NCBI RefSeq assembly: GCF_011305535.1 | Contig: NZ_CP049906.1 | Coordinates: 372,001-436,000 of the forward strand | Source of the DNA: Diaphorobacter sp. HDW4B | GTDB taxonomy: Bacteria > Pseudomonadota > Gammaproteobacteria > Burkholderiales > Burkholderiaceae_C | Length of the DNA: 64,000 bases | Direction of reading: 5' to 3' | Part shown: positions 8,775-16,565 of the stretch, piece after piece | Layout of the letters: each line of letters opens with the position of its first letter | How positions within the stretch are numbered: the first letter of the stretch is position 1 | Position numbers and translations under genes: made by a program | The notes under the pieces: model-generated | What the model was told of the DNA's origin: nothing | Database searches by the model: none | The model's input: only the letters and a program-made list of their open reading frames with translations

Positions 8775-9437
8775 TCAATTGGAAAGATTCAGCTTGCTTT
8801 TGGTACAGCAATTGCTTGAACCCGCAGGCCCCATCGGACCTGGCGCACCTGCAGGTCCTTGAGCGCCATCTTTGCCCGCTGGGCCTTGTGGTCCCTGAGG
8901 CCCGGGTGGGCCGGGAATGGGGGCAGGCGGAGGCGCAGCGGTGCATGAAAACGGAATGGAAGAGACGGCACCGCTGCCTACGATGGTGACATCCGAGCCG
9001 GCCCCGCAAAGTGCGGCAGCATATTTGGGCCACACAAAGGTCACCTCTGCAGTGCAACTGCCATTGGCCACCAAAGGATCAAAGTCAACGCCAAACGAGT
9101 CTGTGTTGGGCACTGCGGTTGAGGACGCATTCGGGCATGTAGAGGACGCGCCCGGCGTCGTCGACAACAAAAGTGGCGCGGGAAGCGTCAAGCCTGTTCC
9201 CACTCGGCCCGTCCCCGGCGCATTGCCTGACGTCTCCTGCACTGTGATCGTGGCTCGGACCGGATCGGTCGCATTGGCCGAGGCATTGTCAAGGGTCAGG
9301 GTGTAGGAGTAACTCTGAGAGGGAGGTGGCGGTGGGGCGGACTGTGCCTGCGCAGTCTGCGTAAGCAAGAGGGCGGAGCTGCCCAATGCGGCCACTTGTG
9401 CAACCAAGCGCGCCAATGATTGAGTGCGGGATGACAT
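8775..9437 (-). CDS. Secreted collagen-like protein, paralogue without sorting tail
   Basis: A 220-residue exported protein starting at the ATG ending at 9437 (a GTG two codons upstream is possible). After a signal peptide (VAALGSSALLLTQTAQAQ) comes a proline run and an Ig-like domain matching its downstream neighbour, including a C-T-x-x-V-x-x-x-W-P-x-x-x-A-x-L-C-G motif. Then come collagen triplets (about 165-210: GPPGPQGPQGPAGKDG and similar). It ends in SSNCCTKSKLNLSN with no hydrophobic anchor, so it may be released, disulfide-linked, or held by co-trimerising with the anchored paralogue. First gene of the pair. Confidence 0.75.
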   Translation of the reverse strand: MSSRTQSLARLVAQVAALGSSALLLTQTAQAQSAPPPPPSQSYSYTLTLDNASANATDPVRATITVQETSGNAPGTGRVGTGLTLPAPLLLSTTPGASSTCPNASSTAVPNTDSFGVDFDPLVANGSCTAEVTFVWPKYAAALCGAGSDVTIVGSGAVSSIPFSCTAAPPPAPIPGPPGPQGPQGPAGKDGAQGPAGAPGPMGPAGSSNCCTKSKLNLSN

Positions 9438-9443
9438 AGTCAC

Positions 9444-9842
9444 GTTCTTTGGGTTTTCAGCGCTTTTGGCACCGAGTTTGTCGCTCCTGCTGCGATTGAT
9501 CGAGGCAGTTCACATTGCGAATCCATGAAGTGAATCACCTGATTTCACTAGAAGCATGAGTAAATGTATGAAATTGATAAATATACATTTGCCATAGCAA
9601 AATAAGATGAAAATTCTCGGGACATTGCAAAAGATGTTAAAGCGTTCAACTTGGTGTTCTATGGCGCACACCGATAGAACACATCTGAGCGACGTGGCAA
9701 GAATGTTCCCCTCGCGGAATTGGTGATGCCTACGCTGGATTTTCATCCAGCAATGCGCCTTGCCATGCAGATCGATCAAATCGCCATCGCCGTTCTCGGA
9801 GCGTTGCGCAGGCCGCGCATCAAACACTGAGGAATGGTTGGG
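9444..9842. other. Upstream region of the collagen-like operon
   Basis: This AT-richer stretch lies between the end of the LysR gene (minus) and the start of the collagen-like pair (minus). It should hold the promoter for the pair. A 105-residue minus-strand frame (9510-9827) has no recognisable features and I do not call it. A near-palindrome at 9529-9549 is listed separately. Confidence 0.5.
9529..9549. promoter_or_regulatory. Near-perfect palindrome upstream of collagen-like operon
   Basis: AGTGAATCA, CC, then TGATTTCACT form an inverted repeat with one unpaired base, about 90 bases upstream of the first collagen-like gene. It could be an operator or a small hairpin; no T-run follows. Confidence 0.35.
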
Positions 9843-10745
9843 TCAGCGCTTTTGCGAGCGCAGCCACTCCACAGCATGCTCGACCATCGGATGGTGCCTG
9901 TTGGTGCTCCATGCAGCAGCTGCGGTCACCACCATGATTTTTTCATGGAGTGGGCGCAGCACGACATTGCCGGGAGTCAGCTTCTTCATGGAGTTGGGAA
10001 CAAGCGCCACCCCCTGTCCGCAACTCACATAAGCGATCTGCGAAGTGACGGAGCGTACTTCGTGAAGGATGCGCGGTGCCAGGCCATGGGCTCTGCAAAC
10101 GCTCGTGAGCATGTCGAAGTACATGGGGCTGACCTGTCTGGCAGACATCACCAGTTGCTCGGATGCCAAAGACTTGAGCCTGATCCGGGATAGGGAGGCC
10201 AGTGGGTGGCCTGTCGGCAAGGCCACAGCGAGACGGTCTTCCGTGAGTGGCAGCGTTGCGGTGGCATCGCCAGCTTCTGCGTCGAGTCGTGCGAATGCCA
10301 GATCCAGCTCTCCTGATTCCAATCCGGAGATCGCGTCCACGCTGTCAATTTCGCGCACGAAGACCGTCAGTTGCGGATAGGCCTTCTTGAGGTGTTTGAG
10401 AAGCGGTGGCACCGTGTCCAGCATGGCCGAGGTGATGGCACCGATGTGCAGCACGCCAGTCTGCCCGGCAGCGATTTCGCGAACCACGCGCTCCAGATGC
10501 GCTACCTGGTGCGCGAACTGGCGCACAGCGGGGAGCACTGCCACACCTCCCGGGCTGAGCTTCGTGCCTCGACGGGAGCGCTCAAAGAGCTGGATGCCCA
10601 ATGAGTGCTCCAGCACCTTGATCTGTTCGGTCAACGGGGGCTGGGACATGGACAGACGCGCAGCGGCGCGGCCAAAGTTCTGCTCCTCGGCCACGGCAAG
10701 GAACATCCACAGTTGACGGATCAGTCTGAAGTCGATGGTACTCAT
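9843..10745 (-). CDS. LysR-family transcriptional regulator
   Basis: A 300-residue LysR regulator with HTH at about residues 10-65 (AEEQNFGRAAARLSMSQPPLTEQIKVLEHSLG) and a substrate-binding domain to the end. The start MSTIDF uses the ATG ending at 10745; length is normal. It is divergent from the tandem RraA-family genes, whose first start codon is 140 bases away, so it most likely controls them through the shared intergenic region. An ACTGA-N9-TCAGT repeat there is a candidate binding site. The SMSQPPLTEQI helix resembles regulators of the BenM/CatR type, but the effector is unknown. Confidence 0.9.
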   Translation of the reverse strand: MSTIDFRLIRQLWMFLAVAEEQNFGRAAARLSMSQPPLTEQIKVLEHSLGIQLFERSRRGTKLSPGGVAVLPAVRQFAHQVAHLERVVREIAAGQTGVLHIGAITSAMLDTVPPLLKHLKKAYPQLTVFVREIDSVDAISGLESGELDLAFARLDAEAGDATATLPLTEDRLAVALPTGHPLASLSRIRLKSLASEQLVMSARQVSPMYFDMLTSVCRAHGLAPRILHEVRSVTSQIAYVSCGQGVALVPNSMKKLTPGNVVLRPLHEKIMVVTAAAAWSTNRHHPMVEHAVEWLRSQKR

Positions 10746-10800
10746 TGTGGGTGAACTTTGACAATTTTCGGACAGACGCTTCTATTCTTAAAAACGTATC

Positions 10801-10819
10801 ACTGAGATATTTGATCAGT
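10801..10819. promoter_or_regulatory. Candidate LysR operator between regulator and RraA-family genes
   Basis: Perfect inverted repeat ACTGA-N9-TCAGT, centrally placed in the divergent promoter region. Its dyad and spacing fit the interrupted dyads (T-N11-A class) bound by LysR proteins. Assignment is by position only. Confidence 0.4.
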
Positions 10820-10884
10820 ATTTCACATATCAGTTGGAGCAAGAGAACATCGGGGCTTTCCCAAAGCCAAAGGAGCCCCCATCC

Positions 10885-11556
10885 ATGTCCAATACGGATT
10901 CCCTGCTTGAGCGCCTTGGTGCTCTGGATACCAATACCGTGTCCGATGCACTCGATTTTCTGGGCCTCGCTGGCGCAACCTATGGGCTGCGCCCACTCTG
11001 GGACTGTCCCAAGATCGTGGGCCGCGCAAGCACCATTCAGCTTGGAAGAAAAGGTGACACCCAACCTGCAGTCCATTTGATTTCTCCAGTCATTGATGCG
11101 GTGACCACCAGTGACCGTGTGCTGGTGGTCGCGGGCGGCGTGGACGGAATTTCTTGCTGGGGCGACATCCTGGCCAATGCCGCCGTTTCCAGACAGATTC
11201 GCGGCACCGTCATCGACGGCCTGAGCCGCGACATCGAGGGCAGCGAGTCCGTGAACTATCCCGTCTACGGTCGTGGCGTAACGATGATCAGTGCGCGCAA
11301 CCGCGTGATCCAGATCGACTCTGGCAATCCGGTGCAGATGGCTGGAGTCACGGTGCATGAGGACGACTATGTCATCGCAGACCGCTGTGGCACTGTTTTT
11401 GTTCCGTCTGGGCGTATGGAAGAAGTACTGGATCTGGCAGAGCGTATTGCACGACGTCAGGACGGCATGGTGGCGGCGGTCAGGGCAGGGCGCTCGGTTG
11501 CCGAAGTCATGCATGACAAGGAATTCGAAGCGATTTCCGTTCAGGCAAAGCCTTGA
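10885..11556 (+). CDS. RraA-family protein (copy 2)
   Basis: A 223-residue RraA/HMG-aldolase-fold protein. The start at ATG 10885 is preferred over an ATG-less 17-codon extension because AAAGGAG lies ten bases upstream. Core motifs: NTVSDALDFLG near the N-terminus, DRVLVVAGGVDG, CWGDILANAA and VIDGLSRDIEG. The position two residues after RD, acidic in characterised aldolases, is Gly here. Length matches the 220-240-residue dicarboxylate aldolase branch rather than short RraA. It is followed 50 bases later by a second family member in the same direction and faces a LysR gene. A catabolic aldolase or decarboxylase role is inferred from context. Confidence 0.8.
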   Translation: MSNTDSLLERLGALDTNTVSDALDFLGLAGATYGLRPLWDCPKIVGRASTIQLGRKGDTQPAVHLISPVIDAVTTSDRVLVVAGGVDGISCWGDILANAAVSRQIRGTVIDGLSRDIEGSESVNYPVYGRGVTMISARNRVIQIDSGNPVQMAGVTVHEDDYVIADRCGTVFVPSGRMEEVLDLAERIARRQDGMVAAVRAGRSVAEVMHDKEFEAISVQAKP

Positions 11557-11606
11557 ATAAGGCCACTTTTCTCACCCTCCACAAACCACTCAAGAGACAT
11601 TCAAAA

Positions 11607-12287
11607 ATGACGGAAGCACGCCAATCCACTACCGAAGACCGGGAACTTGTCGCACTGTTCCAAGGGCTGGACACGCCCGGCGTCTCCGATGCCATGGACA
11701 AGCTGGGACTGCACGGCCAAGTCTTGGGCATCAAGCCACTGGCCAACTATTCCAAGGCGATCGTGGGACCTGCATTCACGGTGAAGTATGTTCCCGCAAG
11801 CCACCCGCCCGGCACCGTTGGAGACTTCATCGATGACGTGGCGCCCGGCGACATCGTTGTCATCGACAACGATGGCAGGGTCGATTGCACCGTTTGGGGC
11901 GACATCATGACGCAGTACGCTGGTTTGCGAGGCATCGCAGGGACGGTGATTGACGGTGTCTGCCGAGATGTGAGCAAGGCACTGGGTGACGAATATCCCA
12001 TGTTTACAGCGGGCCGATTCATGCGCACGGGCAAGGACCGTGTTCAGGTCGAGTCGGTCAATACCACCGTGGCGATCGGCGCAGTGCGTGTGGCATCGCG
12101 GGACATCGTGGTGGCGGATGCCAACGGTGTTGTCGTTGTGCCTCGTGCTCGCGCCAAGGAAGTGGCGGAGACTGCGCATCGGATCGAAGAGGCTGAACGC
12201 CGTATTCGCGAACAGATCGCGCAGGGCAAGACGTTGGGAGAAGCGCGCGCTGCACTGGGTTATCACAAGCTGCAGACCAGAGAGTGA
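11607..12287 (+). CDS. RraA-family protein (copy 3)
   Basis: A 226-residue RraA/HMG-aldolase-fold protein with TPGVSDAMDKLG, GDIVVIDNDGRVD, VWGDIMTQYAG, VIDGVCRDVS and DIVVADANGVVVVP. The ATG at 11607 is chosen because the alignable core starts soon after it; the Shine-Dalgarno is weak (CAAGAGAC). The residue two after RD is Lys, not acidic. It differs substantially from the gene upstream, so the pair is not a recent duplication. The two proteins may form separate activities or a mixed oligomer. Confidence 0.8.
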   Translation: MTEARQSTTEDRELVALFQGLDTPGVSDAMDKLGLHGQVLGIKPLANYSKAIVGPAFTVKYVPASHPPGTVGDFIDDVAPGDIVVIDNDGRVDCTVWGDIMTQYAGLRGIAGTVIDGVCRDVSKALGDEYPMFTAGRFMRTGKDRVQVESVNTTVAIGAVRVASRDIVVADANGVVVVPRARAKEVAETAHRIEEAERRIREQIAQGKTLGEARAALGYHKLQTRE

Positions 12288-12495
12288 TTTCGCTGCGAAC
12301 TGCGTCTATTGGTTTTTGCAAGGTTTCTCAGGCCCCGGTTGTCCTGTTATCCGCGCATCTAAAGGTGCTTGAATTGAAGCTCAGGCCGTGCCTGGAGGCG
12401 ATCCTTATCACCTGATCGACCAGAGATCTCACATTTCGCAATTCCCATGATGCGACAAATCCAGCAGAATGTGAGACCTCCAACACATTGCAACT

Positions 12496-12942
12496 ATGGC
12501 AAATCTTGCAGTCACACTCAAATCCGAAATCTCCCGTGTAGCCCGTAAGGAAGTGCGGGCGGAAACGGATGACCTACGCAAGCTGGTCTCTGCACAGCGC
12601 TCTGCCATCGCCGCGCTCAAGCGCGAATTGGCCGAGTTGCGCAAGGAGATCAAACAAAGCCACTCTCCCAAGAAGCAGCCAGCAGTGAATTTTGAGGCCG
12701 CACCCCATCAGGACGTGCAGCGTCGATTCAGCGCTACCCGACTTGCTGCACATCGCAAGAAAACGGGGTTGTCAGCGGCCGACTATGGCGCATTGGCTGG
12801 CATTTCAGACCAGAGCATCTATCACTATGAACAGGGCAAGGCACGTCCCCACGCGGATGTGGTGCGCAGACTGTCCATGCTCAAGGAGCTGTCTCAGAAA
12901 CAGCTGATCGCTCTTTCCAACGAGCAAAAAGCGGCCAAGTAG
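12496..12942 (+). CDS. XRE-type HTH protein with N-terminal coiled coil
   Basis: A 148-residue probable DNA-binding protein. Residues about 15-60 are charged heptads (ALKRELAELRKEIKQ) typical of a coiled coil. Residues about 80-125 form an XRE/Cro-type HTH (LAAHRKKTGLSAADYGALAGISDQ then YHYEQGKARP). It stands alone, with a flanking convergent DUF883 gene. The layout suggests a dimeric or oligomeric housekeeping regulator, not tied to the catabolic operons. I do not recognise a named gene. Confidence 0.75.
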   Translation: MANLAVTLKSEISRVARKEVRAETDDLRKLVSAQRSAIAALKRELAELRKEIKQSHSPKKQPAVNFEAAPHQDVQRRFSATRLAAHRKKTGLSAADYGALAGISDQSIYHYEQGKARPHADVVRRLSMLKELSQKQLIALSNEQKAAK

Positions 12943-12968
12943 TTTTTCTTCAGCCGCGCAAGTTGAAA

Positions 12969-12986
12969 CGCCCTCCGAAGAGGGCG
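12969..12986. terminator. Hairpin between convergent HTH and DUF883 genes
   Basis: CGCCCTC-CGAA-GAGGGCG is a perfect seven-base stem with a stable CGAA tetraloop, placed in the 63-base gap between convergent stop codons. There is no strong T-run on either side, so termination is likely but not certain. Confidence 0.55.
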
Positions 12987-13005
12987 CGATATCTGGCTGG
13001 CTTGC

Positions 13006-13314
13006 TCAGCGACGGCCGAGCAGGAATCCCAGAACAACGCCCGCAGCCAAGGCACCGCCGACGATCTGCCAAGGCTCGTCGTGGACGTACTCGTTGGTGG
13101 CACGCGCGGCGTGACGCGCATGGCGCTTGGCCTCGTGGACCACGTCAATGGCGGAGTCCTGAACTTCGCTGAGACCCTCGTCCAGCCGTTTGCGAAGCTG
13201 GAGCACTTCAGGAATATTGTCCAAATCCGCGTTGGCCAAGAGTTCGCGCAGACGGCTCACGGACTGCTCAAGCTCATCTTGTGCATTGACGACTTTGCGT
13301 CGACCGAATCCCAT
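13006..13314 (-). CDS. DUF883 / ElaB-YqjD-type membrane-anchored protein
   Basis: A 102-residue protein. The start at the ATG ending at 13314 follows AAAGGAAAAAGT; longer starts would add a non-conserved leader. A long charged amphipathic region (residues about 10-70, QDELEQSVSRLRELLANADLD) precedes DEPWQIVGGALAAGVVLGFLLGRR. That ending is the C-terminal membrane anchor plus GRR typical of ElaB/YqjD/DUF883 proteins. In E. coli such proteins bind ribosomes in stationary phase; here the role is inferred. It looks like a core gene. Confidence 0.8.
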   Translation of the reverse strand: MGFGRRKVVNAQDELEQSVSRLRELLANADLDNIPEVLQLRKRLDEGLSEVQDSAIDVVHEAKRHARHAARATNEYVHDEPWQIVGGALAAGVVLGFLLGRR

Positions 13315-13406
13315 ACTTTTTCCTTTCGAGAAAAACAGAAAACGGATCAAGCATAGTCGATTGGCGAGGGGGTAGCGCCGTCTTCCTTCGTGTCAACCGA
13401 TCAAGG

Positions 13407-14129
13407 TTACAGCAGGTCACCCAGAATCTGCTCCAGATCGGCTTCGTCCGAGTCGGCTTCCAGGCGCAGACTGCCCTGAATGTGGTTGAGGTGATTGAGC
13501 ATGATTTGCTCGGCTTCTTCGCTTTTGCCTGCGGCAATGGCGGTGACCACGGCCTCGTGTTCGTCCACCAGGCAGCAGGTGTTGACGGCCGATTCGTAGA
13601 GCGAGATCGTCAGGCAGGTGAGGGTGGAGAGTTCGCGCATGCTGCGCAGCAGCGCCGAGTTGCCCGCCAGTTCGGCCAGCAGAACGTGGAATTCACCCGA
13701 CAGGCGCACGGTGGCGCGTTTGTCGCCGCTCTCGCGTGCCTCGCGTTCGAGCTTGATGTGGGCCTGCAGTCGGCGCATCTTGGCGTTGTCCATGCAGCGC
13801 ACCAGACGTTGCACAACGCCGGGCTCGATCAGGCGGCGGGCCTCGAAGACGTCCAGTGCCTGTTCAATGCTGGGTTTGGCGACGAAGGCACCACGTTGAG
13901 GGAACAGCTCCACCATCTGGTCGCGGGCCATGCGGGCCAGAACTTCGCGCACGCGGGCGCGGCTGGTGTTGAAGATGCTGGCCAGCCGGTCCTCTCCCAG
14001 CTTGGTGCCGGGCAGCAGGCGGTGTTCGTGGATGGCGGTGGCGATGCGGGCCGCCATTTCATCCACGGTGATTTCGGATCGGGAGGAACTGCTTTTGTTG
14101 TTCACTTTTGCGGCGGTTTTTGTCGACAT
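13407..14129 (-). CDS. GntR-family regulator, FCD subfamily
   Basis: A 240-residue regulator. The wHTH lies at about residues 20-90 (LPGTKLGEDRLASIFNTSRARVREVLARMARDQMVEL), followed by an all-helical FCD ligand domain (about 95-230). In it an Asp/His metal site is partly visible (FEARRLIEP, GEFHVLLAELAGN, DEHEAVVTAI). The start MSTKTAAK (ATG ending at 14129) is chosen; a longer form is possible. It is the last gene of the minus-strand racemase/hydantoinase/permease group, and GTCAACA repeats in the promoters at 17.9-18.1 kb are plausible binding sites. Typical ligands are small carboxylates. Confidence 0.88.
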   Translation of the reverse strand: MSTKTAAKVNNKSSSSRSEITVDEMAARIATAIHEHRLLPGTKLGEDRLASIFNTSRARVREVLARMARDQMVELFPQRGAFVAKPSIEQALDVFEARRLIEPGVVQRLVRCMDNAKMRRLQAHIKLEREARESGDKRATVRLSGEFHVLLAELAGNSALLRSMRELSTLTCLTISLYESAVNTCCLVDEHEAVVTAIAAGKSEEAEQIMLNHLNHIQGSLRLEADSDEADLEQILGDLL

Positions 14130-14200
14130 GCTGATGGATTCTAGTGTCGTGCTGCATGCTGACAAGCCAATGTGGGGCATGAGGCTTTCCCGTAGTCCGC

Positions 14201-14947
14201 TCAACGCAGATTCTCGAACAGCCGTGTGAGTCCCGGTGGCAGGTTCTTGAAGTCCTTGCGTGGAGGCTTGGCGAAGCTGCCTGCGCGGGCCGGGGTGGGA
14301 GCGAGCGACACCAGGCTTTGCGCGTGGTTGACGGCGCTGGAGACGCCATCGACCGCCGGAACAGGCAACTGGTGCTTGATGGAGCGCGCCAGGCCTGCCA
14401 ACGGTGCGCCGGCGATGATCAGCACATCCGCGCCATCGTCGCTGACGGCGGCCTCGCACAGTGCCTGCAGGCGCGCGGCATGGTCATCCTGCACGCTGCC
14501 GATGTCGCGCAAAGGCTCGTCAAGGCAACGGATGCTGGCGAGCCGATCGATCAGACCATTGCGCTCGACCATGTCGCGGTACCAGGCCGTGATGCGACGC
14601 GAGATCGCGATGATCGAAAAGCGCTTGCCCAGCATGCAGGCACTCATGAGCGCGGATTCGGTCATGCCCAGAACAGGGATGTCGAGCGCTTCACGCAGTC
14701 CTTCGAGACCCGGATCGCCAAATGCCGCCAGGATCACGGCGTCGTGCTTGTGCGCATGTTCTGCGGCGAGCTCGGCCACGGCGTAGGCTGCGATCAGGGC
14801 TTCGAAGCGGGTCTCGATGTAGGCCACGCCCATGGGTGCGGTCAGCATGGTGATTTCCGTGCCGGGCGCGGCTGCCAGTCTGGCCTCTTTCTCGATGAGG
14901 GCGGTGACGCTCTCGGAGATGTTGGGGTTGATGATGAGCAGTTTCAT
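14201..14947 (-). CDS. Asp/Glu/hydantoin racemase-family protein lacking both usual cysteines
   Basis: A 248-residue cytoplasmic protein of the Asp/Glu/hydantoin racemase fold, starting MKLLIINPNISESVT at the ATG ending at 14947. The first catalytic motif, normally CFGDPG or CYGDPG in hydantoin or allantoin racemases, reads ILAAFGDPGLEGL (Ala75 in place of Cys). The second, normally GCAGM-like, reads IIAGAPLAGLA, with no Cys. So classical two-Cys racemisation is doubtful. C104 (SACMLG) is the only Cys near a conserved segment. It lies 20 bases downstream of a hydantoinase gene, which supports a hydantoin or related ring-opening pathway. Confidence 0.8.
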   Translation of the reverse strand: MKLLIINPNISESVTALIEKEARLAAAPGTEITMLTAPMGVAYIETRFEALIAAYAVAELAAEHAHKHDAVILAAFGDPGLEGLREALDIPVLGMTESALMSACMLGKRFSIIAISRRITAWYRDMVERNGLIDRLASIRCLDEPLRDIGSVQDDHAARLQALCEAAVSDDGADVLIIAGAPLAGLARSIKHQLPVPAVDGVSSAVNHAQSLVSLAPTPARAGSFAKPPRKDFKNLPPGLTRLFENLR

Positions 14948-14967
14948 GGTGTGGCTGTGCTGGGGTT

Positions 14968-16401
14968 TCAGAACCGGGACTGGTGGCGCTTGGGCAGCAG
15001 CGTGGGGGCGCTGCGTCGCAGAAAGCGGCCGCCGCCTGCCCGGGCGTGAAACAGCTCTCCGTCCCAGACCACCTGTCCGCCGGACAAGGTCAGGCAGGGC
15101 CACGCCTTGAGCTGTTGGCCTTCATACGGTGTGTAGTCCACATTGTGGTGCAGATCACGATTGCTGATGGCGCGCTCGCCTTCCTGCCAGACCACAAGAT
15201 CGGCGTCCGAGCCGATGGCGATACTGCCCTTGCGCGGGTGCAGGCCGTAGACCTTGGCGGGGTTGGTGGAGGTCAGCTCGACAAAACGGTTGATCGTCAT
15301 GCGGCCCGCGAGCACGCCGTGGGTGTAGAGCAGGGAAAGGCGGGTCTCGATGCCGGGAATGCCGTTGGGGATATGGCCAAAGGAGACTTCCTCGCCATTG
15401 GGCTTCTTGCCCTCGGGCGAGTCGTAGTTGAACGGCGCGTGGTCGGACGAGAACACGGTGAACAGTCCGTCGTTCAGACCGTTCCAGATCACTTCCTGAT
15501 TGGCCTGATTGTGCGGCGGCGGGCTGCACACGCACTTGGCACCGTGGTAGCTGTCGTCGATGCCCAGGTCTTCGGCGGTGAGGAACAGGTACTGCGGGCA
15601 GGTCTCGGCCATGATGTTCATGCCGTGGGCGCGCGCCCAGCGGATCTGCTCGACGGCCTCGCGGCCCGAGACATGGACGATGAGGATGGGCACGTCGGCC
15701 AGCTCGGACAGGGCGATGGCGCGGTGCGTGGCTTCGCGCTCCACCAGCATGGGGCGAGAGACGGCGTGGTAGCGCGGTGCCGTGCGGCCGCTGGCTTCGA
15801 GGCGCTTGGTCAGCCACTGAATGCAGTCGGCGTTCTCCGCATGGATCATGGCGGTGGCATCGTGTTTGCGGGCGACATCCAGCACGTCCAGAATCTGACC
15901 ATCGTTGAGCTTCAGATCGTCATAGGTCATGTAGATCTTGAAGGAGGTGTAGCCCTCGCGGATCAACTGAGGCAGCTCGTTTTCGAGCACCTCGGGCGTG
16001 GGGTCGCTCACGATCATGTGAAAGCCGTAGTCCACATGGGCCTTGCCTTCGGCGCGGTGGTGATAGTCCGCCACGGCCGCGCGCAGCGACTGCCCCTTGG
16101 CCTGCGCCGCAAACGGAATCACGGTCGTGGTGCCGCCACAGGCCGCCGCGCGGGTGCCGCTGTCGAAGTCGTCCGCCATGCGCACGGGCGGCTCCATGGG
16201 CTGGTCCAGATGGCAATGGGCATCGATGCCGCCGGGCGTCACCACACGGCCTTGCGCGTCGTATTCGCGCTCGCCTGCTGGCAGATGCGTGCCCAGTTGA
16301 ACGATCTTGCCGTCGCGGATGCCGATGTCGGATTCGAATACATCGCTGGCGGTGGCAACGCGCGCGTTGCGGATGACGAGATCAAAGTCGCTGGATTTCA
16401 T
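14968..16401 (-). CDS. Dihydropyrimidinase / D-hydantoinase-type amidohydrolase
   Basis: A 477-residue cyclic-amide hydrolase that would open hydantoin- or dihydropyrimidine-like rings to N-carbamoyl acids. Binuclear-metal features are present: GGIDAHCHLDQP with the HxH pair near residue 62, the carbamylated Lys in YTSFKIYMTYD (about 154), His in MIHAENAD and VHVSG, and Asp in FSSDHAPF. Length is typical of the family. There is no neighbouring N-carbamoylase. The gene is followed by the racemase-family and GntR genes and preceded by a permease on the same strand, so it is the core enzyme of this cluster. Allantoinase-like activity is an alternative. Confidence 0.9.
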   Translation of the reverse strand: MKSSDFDLVIRNARVATASDVFESDIGIRDGKIVQLGTHLPAGEREYDAQGRVVTPGGIDAHCHLDQPMEPPVRMADDFDSGTRAAACGGTTTVIPFAAQAKGQSLRAAVADYHHRAEGKAHVDYGFHMIVSDPTPEVLENELPQLIREGYTSFKIYMTYDDLKLNDGQILDVLDVARKHDATAMIHAENADCIQWLTKRLEASGRTAPRYHAVSRPMLVEREATHRAIALSELADVPILIVHVSGREAVEQIRWARAHGMNIMAETCPQYLFLTAEDLGIDDSYHGAKCVCSPPPHNQANQEVIWNGLNDGLFTVFSSDHAPFNYDSPEGKKPNGEEVSFGHIPNGIPGIETRLSLLYTHGVLAGRMTINRFVELTSTNPAKVYGLHPRKGSIAIGSDADLVVWQEGERAISNRDLHHNVDYTPYEGQQLKAWPCLTLSGGQVVWDGELFHARAGGGRFLRRSAPTLLPKRHQSRF

Positions 16402-16565
16402 GTTGGGTTTTGGAGTTTGGAGAAGTCAGCCACTGCTTTGCCTGAATCCGGGGTTCCGGAACATGTTGTCAGGGCCAGGCCAAGGGCCGTGATGCAGGCG
16501 AAAGCAAGTGCTGGAAGAAAAGGGGCCTGCATGTCGTGCTCTTGGCGCAGCTCTTGAAATCGATC

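Noticed and set aside
9510-9827. Possible 105-residue minus-strand protein upstream of the collagen-like pair
   Set aside because: No homology features, no ribosome site, and it covers the likely promoter.
14983-16557. 524-codon plus-strand frame opposite the hydantoinase
   Set aside because: No motif; explained by codon bias of the real minus-strand gene.
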